From contig NZ_PVZC01000009.1 of assembly GCF_003002095.1 (NCBI RefSeq), positions 328,682-392,681 of the forward strand: a DNA stretch of 64,000 nt, written 5' to 3'. The translations under genes and the position numbers were made by a program. Below the pieces are notes generated by a model, which made no database searches, had not been told where the DNA came from, and saw only the letters and a program-made list of their open reading frames with translations. Shown here in pieces: positions 18,751 to 26,229 of the stretch. Each line of letters begins with the position of its first letter. Positions within the stretch are counted from its first letter, which is position 1. The stretch is from Allonocardiopsis opalescens (GTDB lineage: Bacteria > Actinomycetota > Actinomycetes > Streptosporangiales > Streptosporangiaceae).

Positions 18751-19218
18751 CTACTGGACCCGCGAGGAGCGCGCGTCGTCGTCGGACTCGGAGTCGTCGC
18801 CGGGCAGGTGGATGTCGTCAACCGTGACGTTGACCTCGGCGACCTCCAGTCCGGTCATCCGCTCCACGGCGGCGATGACATTGCGCCGCACTCCGGCCGC
18901 CAGGTCGGGGATGGCCACGCCGTACTCGACCACCAGGTCGATGTCGACGGCCGCCTGCCGCTCCCCCACCTCTACCGAGACGCCCTGGTTGACGCCGGTG
19001 CCGCCGGTGCCTGGCAACCGGTCGCGGACGGCGCCGAGCGCCCGGGCGGCGCCGCCGCCCATCTTGTACACGCCGCCGACCTCGCGCGCCGCCATCCCGG
19101 CGATCTTGGCGACGACGTTGTCGGCGATGGAGGTGCGGCCCTGTGTGGCGGCCGACGACTGATCGCCGCGGGCGGTGCCCGCACGCTGCGTGCCGCTCTC
19201 CGTCTTGGTGTCGGTCAT
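18751..19218 (-). CDS. Asp23/Gls24-family envelope stress response protein
   Basis: A 155-residue protein and the clearest family member here. It has NVVAKIAGMAAREVGGVYKM, VNQGVSVEVGERQAAVDIDL, VVEYGVAIPDLAAGVRRNVI and MTGLEVAEVNVTVDDIHL, followed by an acidic Asp/Ser tail. The ATG at 19218 has a GGGGGAC site. It is the first gene of the cluster, and its promoter would lie in the 330-bp gap upstream. Confidence 0.85.
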   Translation of the reverse strand: MTDTKTESGTQRAGTARGDQSSAATQGRTSIADNVVAKIAGMAAREVGGVYKMGGGAARALGAVRDRLPGTGGTGVNQGVSVEVGERQAAVDIDLVVEYGVAIPDLAAGVRRNVIAAVERMTGLEVAEVNVTVDDIHLPGDDSESDDDARSSRVQ

Positions 19219-19552
19219 CGCTGTCCCCCGGTCGCTGCTCGGCCTTGAAGTTTTCGGCGGTCTCGCCCGTCGACCGTCCGCGCGCGGGCGCCGCCGCGAT
19301 CCGGACCGGACGTGGCGAGAGCACTCATCCCACCGATGCACACTCTAAGCACCGAATCGGTCACAGAACGTAGGACTCGCTGCTCATGGTGGAGATTCGG
19401 CCCGGCATTGAGCGCGCCGGGGCGTGCCCGTGGCGCGTCGCGCCCTCCCGGGGAACGAGGGGCGGCCGATGCCTAGGGCGTTCGGGCGCGCGGACGGCCG
19501 GGCCCGGCGGCCGGGCCCGTGGCGGCGGCCCGGCCGGCGCGTCGGCGTCGGC
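19219..19552. other. intergenic region upstream of the Asp23 cluster
   Basis: About 330 bp between purU (converging from the right) and the first Asp23 gene. It must hold the Asp23 promoter, but I do not see a confident sigma-factor consensus. No coding frame is convincing. Confidence 0.45.
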
Positions 19553-20410
19553 TCAGCGGAAGACCACCGTCTTCGCGCCGTTCAGCAGCACCCGGCGCTC
19601 GACGTGCCAGTTCACCGCGCGGGCCAGTGCCAGGCACTCCAGGTCGCGGCCGAGCGCGGCGAGCTGGTCGGGGGTGTGGGTGTGGTCGACCCGCGCCACC
19701 TCCTGCTCGATGATCGGCCCCTCGTCGAGGTCGGCGGTGACGTAGTGCGCGGTGGCGCCGATCAGCTTCACGCCGCGAGCGTGCGCCTGGTGGTAGGGGC
19801 GCGCCCCCTTGAAGCTCGGCAGGAAGGAGTGGTGGATGTTGATGATCCGTCCCGAGAGCTTGGCGCAGAGGTCGGAGGAGAGCACCTGCATGTAGCGGGC
19901 CAGCACCACCAGGTCGACGCCGTAGCTGTCGGCCAGTTCGAGCAGCCGCGCCTCGGCGTCGGGCTTGGTCTCGGGGGTGACCGGGACGTGGTGGAAGTTC
20001 ACCTGGTACGAGGCGGCCAGCGGCTGGAGATCGCGGTGGTTGCTGACCACGGCGGCGATCTCGATGTCCAGCATCCCGCTCGACTGCCGGTACAGCAGGT
20101 CGTTCAGGCAGTGCCCGAGCTTGGAGACCATCACCAGCACCCGGGGCCGCGAGGTGCGCGCCCGCAGCTCGCCGTCCATGCCGAACTCGGCCGCCAGCGC
20201 CGCGAAGTCGGCCCGCAAGGCGTCCTCGCTCACGGCGGGGTCCTCGGCGATCAGCTGCACCCGCAGGAAGAACCGCCCGGCGATGCGGTCGCCGTACTGC
20301 TGGCTCTCGGTGATGTTGCATCCGTGGTCGGCGAGGAATCCGGAGACGGCGGCCACGATGCCCCGGCGGTCCGGGCAGGACAGGGTCAGCACGTACTCAC
20401 GGTCACTCAT
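19553..20410 (-). CDS. purU: formyltetrahydrofolate deformylase
   Basis: Hydrolyses 10-formyl-THF to formate and THF, balancing one-carbon pools and supplying formate to purine synthesis. The N-terminal ACT domain reads YVLTLSCPDRRGIVAAVSGF. The catalytic formyltransferase-like domain has RVLVMVSKLGHCLNDLLYR, LVVLARYMQVLS, INIHHSFLPSFKGARPYHQA and YVTADLDEGPIIEQE. It has 285 residues, a normal length. The ATG at 20410 has an AGGAG site. It fits functionally with the folate-using glycine operon at 5-9.5 kb but is a separate unit. Confidence 0.95.
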   Translation of the reverse strand: MSDREYVLTLSCPDRRGIVAAVSGFLADHGCNITESQQYGDRIAGRFFLRVQLIAEDPAVSEDALRADFAALAAEFGMDGELRARTSRPRVLVMVSKLGHCLNDLLYRQSSGMLDIEIAAVVSNHRDLQPLAASYQVNFHHVPVTPETKPDAEARLLELADSYGVDLVVLARYMQVLSSDLCAKLSGRIINIHHSFLPSFKGARPYHQAHARGVKLIGATAHYVTADLDEGPIIEQEVARVDHTHTPDQLAALGRDLECLALARAVNWHVERRVLLNGAKTVVFR

Positions 20411-20521
20411 CACGGCTCCTGGGGGGATTGACCAGCGATTTCGCATTCTAGTTCGCCGACGCGCCCGGAGTGGCCGGATCGCGCGGCCAGCGACGGGACC
20501 CCAGGTGACGGCAGGCCGACG

Positions 20522-20547
20522 GCCCCCGCGCCGAAGGGCGCGGGGGC
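20522..20547 (-). terminator. hairpin terminator
   Basis: A perfect 11-bp stem, GCCCCCGCGCC and its complement, with a GAAG loop. It lies 17 bp beyond the stop of the 121-residue gene. There is no U-run, as is common in actinomycetes. Confidence 0.6.
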
Positions 20548-20563
20548 TGGTGGGCGGGGGTGG

Positions 20564-20929
20564 TCAGTTCGGGGTGTCGTCGGTGAGGCGTGGGAGGGCG
20601 AGGGTGAATCCGTGGAGTTGGTGGGTGTCGGGCTGGTGGGTGGGGGTGAGGTGGCGCAGGGTGATCCAGGCGGGTTCGGTGGGGTGGGCGGTGCTGTGGG
20701 CCAGCAGCCAGGTGCGGAATTCGTTGCCGAGGGCCTGGACCATCAGATCGGTGATCGTGGCCAGATAGTGGGGGTCGGCGGTGGGCTCCACAGGGATGGC
20801 GTCGGAGCCGGGCGGTGTGGTGGTCACCCACAACACGAAGCACTGCTCGGGTGGTGCGGGCAGCACGGGCGACAGCATCGGGTCGGGATAGGTGGCCGGG
20901 CCGATGTGGGGCGGGGTGGGTGGGGTCAT
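20564..20929 (-). CDS. hypothetical protein
   Basis: A 121-residue soluble protein, rich in Pro/Thr/His, not recognised. Features include ECF-free segments such as EQCFVLWVTTTPPGS and LATITDLMVQALGNEFRTWL. Its start overlaps the stop of the HTH gene upstream (ATGA), so the two are co-translated. A hairpin terminator follows. It may be a small accessory gene moving together with the HTH gene. Confidence 0.6.
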   Translation of the reverse strand: MTPPTPPHIGPATYPDPMLSPVLPAPPEQCFVLWVTTTPPGSDAIPVEPTADPHYLATITDLMVQALGNEFRTWLLAHSTAHPTEPAWITLRHLTPTHQPDTHQLHGFTLALPRLTDDTPN

Positions 20930-21321
20930 GATTGGTCGTCCTTGTGTGTGTCGGGGTCGGATCGGTCGGGGTCGGCTTGCTGGTCGAGCAGGGCCCGGAC
21001 GTCCTCAGCGGTGTAGCGGCGGTGCCCGCCCAGCGTGCGGATGTAGGTCAGGCGCCCCTGACGGGCCCAACTGGACACCGTCTTGGGATGCACGCGGAAC
21101 AGATGTGCCACCTCTTGGGCGGTCATGAGTTCGGGCAGCTCGCCCTGAAGCTCTTCGGGCAGCGGCGGACGTTCGGGAAGCCGTGCGGGATCGAAGTAGT
21201 AATGGCCGCTGACGAACACCGCGTAGACCTGCTCGGCCTCGGCCATCTCCTTCAAGGTCTCCGGATGCCGCCCTGACAGGCGGGCGGCCTCTCCCAGCGG
21301 CACCAGAGCGGGAACGGGCAT
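20926..21321 (-). CDS. two-helix-turn-helix excisionase/BldC-like regulator
   Basis: A 131-residue protein with two HTH modules. The first is VPLGEAARLSGRHPETLKEM (residues 5-25). The second is ELMTAQEVAHLFRVHPKTVS followed by SWARQGRLTYIRTLGGHRRY. The second is the MerR/excisionase-type helix-turn-helix with a wing ending GGHRRY. The ATG at 21321 is preferred because upstream codons are poor quality. It precedes and overlaps a hypothetical gene. It may be a transcription factor or a recombination directionality factor; there is no integrase nearby. Confidence 0.75.
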   Translation of the reverse strand: MPVPALVPLGEAARLSGRHPETLKEMAEAEQVYAVFVSGHYYFDPARLPERPPLPEELQGELPELMTAQEVAHLFRVHPKTVSSWARQGRLTYIRTLGGHRRYTAEDVRALLDQQADPDRSDPDTHKDDQS

Positions 21322-21475
21322 ACAGCGGTCCTCGGGAACGGGGCATGCGGGAGCATGGCCACGGTGAGCGGGGTGGATGGTGGTCCCGGCCGCGGGGGGA
21401 GCCTCCCCATCGGGCCGCCGCCCCATCGGGGCAGGTCGGGGTCTGACGGCCGCTCGACCCTCGCGGCCGGGACGA

Positions 21476-21937
21476 TCAGGGGGCGCCGCGCCGGGTGGGC
21501 GGCGACGGCGAACGGTGCAGTTCGAAGAAGACGGTGCGCCCGGTGGCATCGGCCCGGTCCCCGAAGGCGTCGGCCAGCTCCGCGACCAGGGCCAGGCCCC
21601 GGCCTCTGGTGTCCTCGGGGCCGCTCATCGCGTAGCGAGGGCGCGCCCCGGTGCGGTTGCCCGCGTCCTCGCACTCGACCCGCACCCGCTGCGGACCGCA
21701 CCGGACCCGCAGCCGGAACCAGCCACCGGCCTCGCCCGAGGCGGTGTGCGCGAGTGAGTTCGTGGCCAGCTCCGACACCAGCAGCACCGCCGTATCGGCC
21801 GGCTCGCCGGTGAGGTCCGCAAGCGCCAGCACTCCCCGGACCCAACGCCGCGCGGCGCCAACCGACGCGGGCACCCCCGGGAACGCGTGCACGGCCGCGC
21901 CCAAGGCCGGGGACATCACACCGCCGATGGTGATCAC
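21476..21937 (-). CDS. RsbW-like ATP-binding regulatory protein
   Basis: A 153-residue GHKL ATPase of the anti-sigma/serine-kinase type. The N box is ELATNSLAHTASGEAGGWFR, and the G1/G2 region is VECEDAGNR...RGRGLALVAELADAFG. The start is GTG 21937, which overlaps the TGA of the upstream 100-residue gene (GTGA); this decides the start. Such single-domain ATPases are numerous in Streptomyces-like genomes, and partners are usually unknown. Confidence 0.8.
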   Translation of the reverse strand: MITIGGVMSPALGAAVHAFPGVPASVGAARRWVRGVLALADLTGEPADTAVLLVSELATNSLAHTASGEAGGWFRLRVRCGPQRVRVECEDAGNRTGARPRYAMSGPEDTRGRGLALVAELADAFGDRADATGRTVFFELHRSPSPPTRRGAP

Positions 21938-22236
21938 CGCACGGCCGTCCCGGCCAAGGCGTCGACGCGCTCGCGCGGCGCCTGCGCGGACGCGCGCTCG
22001 TGGGCGAGCAGGTAGGGGCGGACCATCGCCGGACGTCCCTGCGGAACGTGCTGGTCGAGCGGGAGCCATTCGGTCGTCTCGCCGATGGAGGCGCAGCGCG
22101 CGACCGGCGGCCAGGCGGGCGCCCGGTCCGGCATCGGGTGCCGGGCGGAGCGCACCGCTCGCGCAGTTCGCCGAATATGCCGCATACCGGACAACAGTCC
22201 GCTGCACACGCGGATGAATCGGTCAATCGAATTCAT
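21934..22236 (-). CDS. small hypothetical protein coupled to RsbW-like ATPase
   Basis: A 100-residue protein starting at ATG 22236 with a good AAAAGGAGTGG site. The N terminus is basic (FIRVCSGLLSGMRHIRRTAR). The middle has TTEWLPLDQHVPQGRPAMV and then RPYLLAHERASAQAPRERVD. This ends-in-RPYLLAHE pattern recurs in small proteins beside RsbW-like ATPases in actinomycetes as far as I recall. The function is unknown. Confidence 0.65.
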   Translation of the reverse strand: MNSIDRFIRVCSGLLSGMRHIRRTARAVRSARHPMPDRAPAWPPVARCASIGETTEWLPLDQHVPQGRPAMVRPYLLAHERASAQAPRERVDALAGTAVR

Positions 22237-22369
22237 CTGGCGCCACTCCTTTTGGCCGATTTGATGATCACACCCCCGATCCTCGGCCATCACGGGGGAT
22301 TCGCGTGTCCGAAGCATTGCACGGTGTCCGGCACCACTCCTAGCGTCCGTGATCATCTGGCGGACTATT

Positions 22370-22434
22370 GAGGATGCCATGAGTCTAATTGTGAATTCCA
22401 CTTGTGATCTTCGCACCCTCATGGTGCCATGAGG
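22370..22434. promoter_or_regulatory. inverted-repeat operator candidates before the XRE regulator
   Basis: CCTCATGG and CCATGAGG form a perfect inverted repeat with a 2-bp centre at 22417-22434, immediately before the ATG at 22436. A related half-site (GATGCCATGAG) lies at 22373-22383. XRE repressors usually bind such dyads, so autoregulation is likely. Confidence 0.5.
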
Positions 22435-22435
22435 C

Positions 22436-23245
22436 ATGGCTACAGACCGGAACCCCAACGCGGTCAAGTGGGGACGTGAATTGAAGCGCGTGCGTCGTCG
22501 CGCCGGGCAGTCTCAACACCAGGTGGCACGGGCTGTCGGATGTACAACGAGCCATATTTCGAACCTTGAGATCGGCCACCGGAGCCCGCCCCCGGAACTG
22601 CTGCAAGCTCTGGACGAAACACTAGGATCAAACGGACAACTCATCGAATACTGGGAGCAGTTGACTCGCGACGCGCGGCCCGCTTGGCTCGAGGAGTTGG
22701 GAGTCGAGATCGAGCAGTCCGACGCGGTGTACGACTACTGCGTTATCACATGGCCGGGATACATGCAGACGCCCGATTATGCCCGCGTACTGGTCGAACA
22801 GGCGGTTCCGTGGCTGGCCCCGGAGGAGGCTGAGCGGAGGATCGCGGAGCGAGTCTCTCAGACCCAGCGCATGACGGAGGCCAACCGTCCTATGCTCTGG
22901 GTCGTTGCGGATGAGAGCATCCTGTGGAGGCGCTTTGGCGGTGCCTCCGTAACGCGTGATCAACTCGACCACGTCATGCGTCTGGTCGAAGCAGGGCGGG
23001 TGCACCTACAGTTCATGCAGGCGGACGCGGAGCACCATCCGGGCAACTCAGGACCGTTCAAACTGCTGAGCAGCACGCGGCGGCCGGACGTGCTGTACAC
23101 CGAGAGCACTCGTGAAGGGCAACTGGTGACGGATACGGATGACGTTGTGCACTACCGGATGTTGTTCGCCCAGCTGCAAGGCGCGGCGATGCCCGTAGCG
23201 GATACCCTTGATCGTCTACGGAACACAGTAGAGAGGCTGAAATGA
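22436..23245 (+). CDS. XRE-family regulator with DUF5753 domain
   Basis: A 269-residue protein. The HTH spans about 12-66 with LKRVRRRAGQSQHQVARAVG and TTSHISNLEIGHRSPPPELL. The C-terminal DUF5753 domain has CVITWPGYMQTPDYARVLVE, ERVSQTQRM, LWVVADESILWRRFGG and a final DTDDVVHYRMLFAQLQGAA. Its TGA overlaps the ATG of a DUF397 gene, the standard XRE-DUF397 pair in which the small protein is thought to be a partner or antagonist of the regulator. Base composition is lower in GC than the neighbours. Confidence 0.9.
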   Translation: MATDRNPNAVKWGRELKRVRRRAGQSQHQVARAVGCTTSHISNLEIGHRSPPPELLQALDETLGSNGQLIEYWEQLTRDARPAWLEELGVEIEQSDAVYDYCVITWPGYMQTPDYARVLVEQAVPWLAPEEAERRIAERVSQTQRMTEANRPMLWVVADESILWRRFGGASVTRDQLDHVMRLVEAGRVHLQFMQADAEHHPGNSGPFKLLSSTRRPDVLYTESTREGQLVTDTDDVVHYRMLFAQLQGAAMPVADTLDRLRNTVERLK

Positions 23246-23421
23246 TCACCGAGTGGCACAAGAGCAGCTACAGCAGCGGCGGGTCCAACTGCGTGGAGTT
23301 CCGGGAGTCCGAGAACTGCGCCGACGTGCGCGACTCGAAGCACCCCGAGCAGCCCCACCTCTCCTTCTCCCCCGACGCCTGGACCACCTTCACCCAGGCC
23401 GTCAAGGACGACCGACTGTAG
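23242..23421 (+). CDS. DUF397 protein
   Basis: A 59-residue protein beginning MITEWHKSSYSSGGSNCVEF and containing CADVRDSKHP and FSPDAWTTFTQAVK. This is a full-length DUF397 domain. The ATG overlaps the XRE stop codon (ATGA). It is about 60 percent identical by eye to the second copy at 23548. A strong terminator follows. Confidence 0.92.
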   Translation: MITEWHKSSYSSGGSNCVEFRESENCADVRDSKHPEQPHLSFSPDAWTTFTQAVKDDRL

Positions 23422-23443
23422 AACGAACCTCCAACGAAAGAAA

Positions 23444-23471
23444 GCCTCCGGCCCTCGGCCGGAGGCTTTTT
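23444..23471 (+). terminator. rho-independent terminator
   Basis: GCCTCCGGCC and GGCCGGAGGC form a perfect 10-bp stem with a CTC loop, followed directly by a run of T. It ends the XRE-DUF397 unit. Confidence 0.9.
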
Positions 23472-23547
23472 GTACTGTCGTAGCCCTGTGACTCTTTGTC
23501 GGCCGCGAATACACTTAACCAACGACGAGCCCAGTAGCGAGGTCGGA

Positions 23548-23727
23548 ATGATCACGGAGTGGCACAAGAGCAGCTACAGCGGCGGCTCAGGAAGCTGTGT
23601 CGAAGTCCGCGAGCACACCGACCGCGCCGACATCCGCGACACCAAGAACCCGCAGGCCGGACACATCACCGTCGGCGCCCGGGAATGGAACGCCTTCGTC
23701 CGCGCCATCCGCGACGACGCACTCTAG
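23548..23727 (+). CDS. second DUF397 protein
   Basis: A 59-residue protein, MITEWHKSSYSGGSGSCVEV, with RADIRDTKNPQAGHITVGAR and EWNAFVRAIRDDAL. It is a paralogue of the preceding gene, with the same first eleven residues, but it is separated by a terminator and so has its own promoter. It may respond to the same XRE regulator. Confidence 0.9.
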   Translation: MITEWHKSSYSGGSGSCVEVREHTDRADIRDTKNPQAGHITVGAREWNAFVRAIRDDAL

Positions 23728-23845
23728 CCCACCCCAGCGGCAGCCGGAATCTGATCAGATGCTCCGCGACGCCGAAGTCGTCTTCCGGTCGGCCCGGGCC
23801 TGCCGAATCAACCGTCCCGCTACTATCGGTCACACTGGGGGCGAG

Positions 23846-24634
23846 GGTGGCTGACGACTTCGGAACGCGGTTGGCTGCGCACATGGATATGCGCGGAATG
23901 TCGCTGCTAGTGCTGGCCAAACTGATCCATTTCAATCACGGCTACCTGTCGCGCGCGCAGCGGGAAGTCGAGACCTTCGCGCGAGCTGGCGGAAGCCCTG
24001 GATAGCGAACTCGGCGCAGACGGTGCGCTGTTCGAACTGGCCGACACCTGGTCGCAGCTGAACGCCGACGACCGCGACCGGCTGGCGCACGCGATCGACA
24101 ACCCCACCCGGGTCGATCAGGCGACGGCCGACGCCCTGGCCGGGGTGCTGGCGCACCAGCGGCGGCTGGACGATACCCTCGACCCGGCCGCAATGCTGGC
24201 CTCCATCGAATCCCATCTGGCCGTGGCTGACCGCCTAGCTCGCCCGCCAGCAGGGCCGCCACCTGGCCGTCGCCCGCTACTTCCTCGCCGCTTTCCACAC
24301 TCCCGGAGCGCACCCCGCCCAGCAGGTCGGCGACGGAATCCAAGCCGCCCAAGGGCTGGCCAAACTGGGAGAACGCGCACAAGCCCTGAAACTGCTCGAC
24401 CTGGTCGACCGCAAAATGCCCAAAGCCGCCCGGCACCCACCCCCCGAAACCGCCTACTGGCTGCTGCCGAACTTCCACGGCCTCAACATCGGCCTCGCCC
24501 TCATCGCCCTGGACGAACACACCGACGGCGCCGCCCGGATCAGGCATTCGCTTGCCAATCTCCCCGAAGACCAACAAGGCGCCAACTGGACCATCGAGTA
24601 CCGCCGAGCGGCCGAACAAGCCGAAGCCGCATGA
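23846..24634 (+). pseudogene. HTH/TPR-like regulator broken by two frameshifts
   Basis: Three frames join into one recognisable protein. The start gives ADDFGTRLAAHMDMRGMSLL and KLIHFNHGYLSR, an HTH. Around 23957 about two bases are missing and the family sequence KSRPSRELAEALDSELGADG continues in another frame through HLAVADRLA. A second shift near 24240 leads to RQQGRHLAVARYFLAAFHTP through WTIEYRRAAEQAEAA. The C-terminal half is helical and TPR-like. Two lesions make a sequencing error less likely. Confidence 0.8.
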
Positions 24635-24689
24635 GGCTATGTGAGGGAGTCGGCATGACACAGGGGGTGGAATCATCGTCCGGCACGGC

Positions 24690-25301
24690 ATGATGCGGCT
24701 GCGGCGGCCGCGCGGGAATCTGGTGAAGCGCAATCTCGCCGCTGACGGGCCCGGCTACTCCTTCCCCTCGGCGTCCAGCCAAGAGGTGTGGACGCACCAC
24801 GTCACCCCCGAGGCGTCGCACCAACCGCTGACGGACCCGCGCATCGCCAAACTTTTGGGCGTTCCGGTCGGCACGTCGGTGCTGCGACGGTTCCGGGTGA
24901 CCGGGCCCGTGTCCGAGCCGCCGTTCCAGATCAACGTGTCGTGGATCCATCCGCGCGGTGTGGCCGACGCACCCGAGGTCGCCTCGCAGGGCCGGGGCCC
25001 AGGTGACTGGCTGTACCGCTTGGAGCGGGCCGGGCACTGGCCGATCAGCTGGGTGGAGTTCCACAGAGCCCGCATGCCTACCAAGGACGAGGCCGGGCTC
25101 CTGGAGATCCCGACCAGCCTGCCCGTGCTGGAGATCGTGCGCGTGGGAACCTCAGGCCGCGACGAACAACCCATCGAGGTCACCGAGTACGTCGTGGCCG
25201 GCGACCGCGTCGAGACCGTGCACGTCCTGCACCGCGACGAGTCCGCGCAAGCACCATGGCCCGACGTCCCTCGGGAAAGCCGAGACGACAGGAGCCGGTG
25301 A
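24690..25301 (+). CDS. GntR-family UTRA-domain protein lacking its DNA-binding half
   Basis: About 203 residues matching the region from the inter-domain linker onward: RPRGNLVKRNLAADGPGYSF, LTDPRIAKLLGVPVGTSVLR, WISWVEF-like PISWVEFHRARMPTKDEAGL and PVLEIVRVGTSGRDEQPIEV. A complete GntR/HutC regulator has about 70 more residues of winged helix; here a stop at 24640 lies only 16 codons before the first ATG. There is no convincing ribosome binding site near 24690. It could be a 5'-truncated pseudogene or a stand-alone ligand sensor. Its stop overlaps the PP2C start (GTGA). Confidence 0.65.
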   Translation: MMRLRRPRGNLVKRNLAADGPGYSFPSASSQEVWTHHVTPEASHQPLTDPRIAKLLGVPVGTSVLRRFRVTGPVSEPPFQINVSWIHPRGVADAPEVASQGRGPGDWLYRLERAGHWPISWVEFHRARMPTKDEAGLLEIPTSLPVLEIVRVGTSGRDEQPIEVTEYVVAGDRVETVHVLHRDESAQAPWPDVPRESRDDRSR

Positions 25302-26032
25302 GCGTGGCCTTGACCGTTGCAGCCGCCGCCCGCACCCACACCGGCCTGGTCCGCGCCCGCAACGAGGACAGCTGCTACCCGGGCCGCCACCTCTTCGCCG
25401 TCGCGGACGGCCTCGGCGGCCACGTCGCCGGAGACGCCGCCAGCGCCGCCGTGATCGCGGCACTGCAACCGTACGACCGTGCGGCGGACCCGTCCGAACT
25501 GCCCCTCATCCTCGGAACGGCCGTGCACGCGGCCAACGACGCCCTGCGCGACCGGATCGACGCGGAGCCGGACCTGGCCGGGATGGGCACCACCCTGGTC
25601 GCGCTGCTGTGGGCGGAGACGACCTGCGTTCTCGCCAACGTCGGCGACTGCCGCGCCTACCGGCTGCGGCCTGCCGACGACGGCCCCGCGCAGCTGACCC
25701 GCCTCACCGAGGACCACACCTACGGCACGCTGCTGGCCGACGCCGCCACCGTGCCAAGACTCCCCGAACGCATCTCCCGCTTCCTCGACGGCCGCCCCGA
25801 TGGCCGCTCCCCCGACATCACCACCCGCGAGCTGCGCCCCGGCGACCGCTATCTGCTCTGCTCAGACGGCCTCAGCGCAGTCGTGCCCCACACGCTCATC
25901 AGCGAAGCGCTCACCGCACCCACCGGCCCCGTCGAAACAACCGACCGCCTCATCGAACTGGCCCTCGACCACGGCGGCCCGGACAACATCACCGCACTCG
26001 TCTTCGACGCACACCAAGCGCTTCCTGACTGA
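25298..26032 (+). CDS. PP2C-family Ser/Thr protein phosphatase
   Basis: Metal-dependent phosphatase of 244 residues. It has the motifs RARNEDSCY, FAVADGLGGHVAGDAAS, GMGTTLVALLW, LANVGDCRAYRL, LLCSDGLSAVVP and GGPDNITALVF, with all the metal-binding Asp residues in place. It starts at GTG 25298, overlapping the TGA of the UTRA gene. A second GTG at 25304 has better spacing to GGAG. It could oppose one of the two Hanks kinases in the window, but no linked kinase is present. Confidence 0.9.
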   Translation: MSVALTVAAAARTHTGLVRARNEDSCYPGRHLFAVADGLGGHVAGDAASAAVIAALQPYDRAADPSELPLILGTAVHAANDALRDRIDAEPDLAGMGTTLVALLWAETTCVLANVGDCRAYRLRPADDGPAQLTRLTEDHTYGTLLADAATVPRLPERISRFLDGRPDGRSPDITTRELRPGDRYLLCSDGLSAVVPHTLISEALTAPTGPVETTDRLIELALDHGGPDNITALVFDAHQALPD

Positions 26033-26229
26033 ACGCGCAACGCCGCTGACCCGACGATCGATGAAAGCCTCTCGCGGCCGGGTGAGGCCGGACCGCATCG
26101 TGGCGGTTGACCGCGGTCCGGTCTCGTCCGCTCCCCCATCGGCGTGCCCCGGCCGCAGGCGGGCGAGGGCCGGATGGGCGGCCAGAGAACATGAATGCCA
26201 TTCACAGCCCGCTGTGGCAAGCTGCCGGG

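Noticed and set aside
20926..21321. Excisionase-like HTH taken as evidence of an integrated element
   Set aside because: No integrase, att repeat or phage gene is nearby; BldC-like regulators have the same domain.
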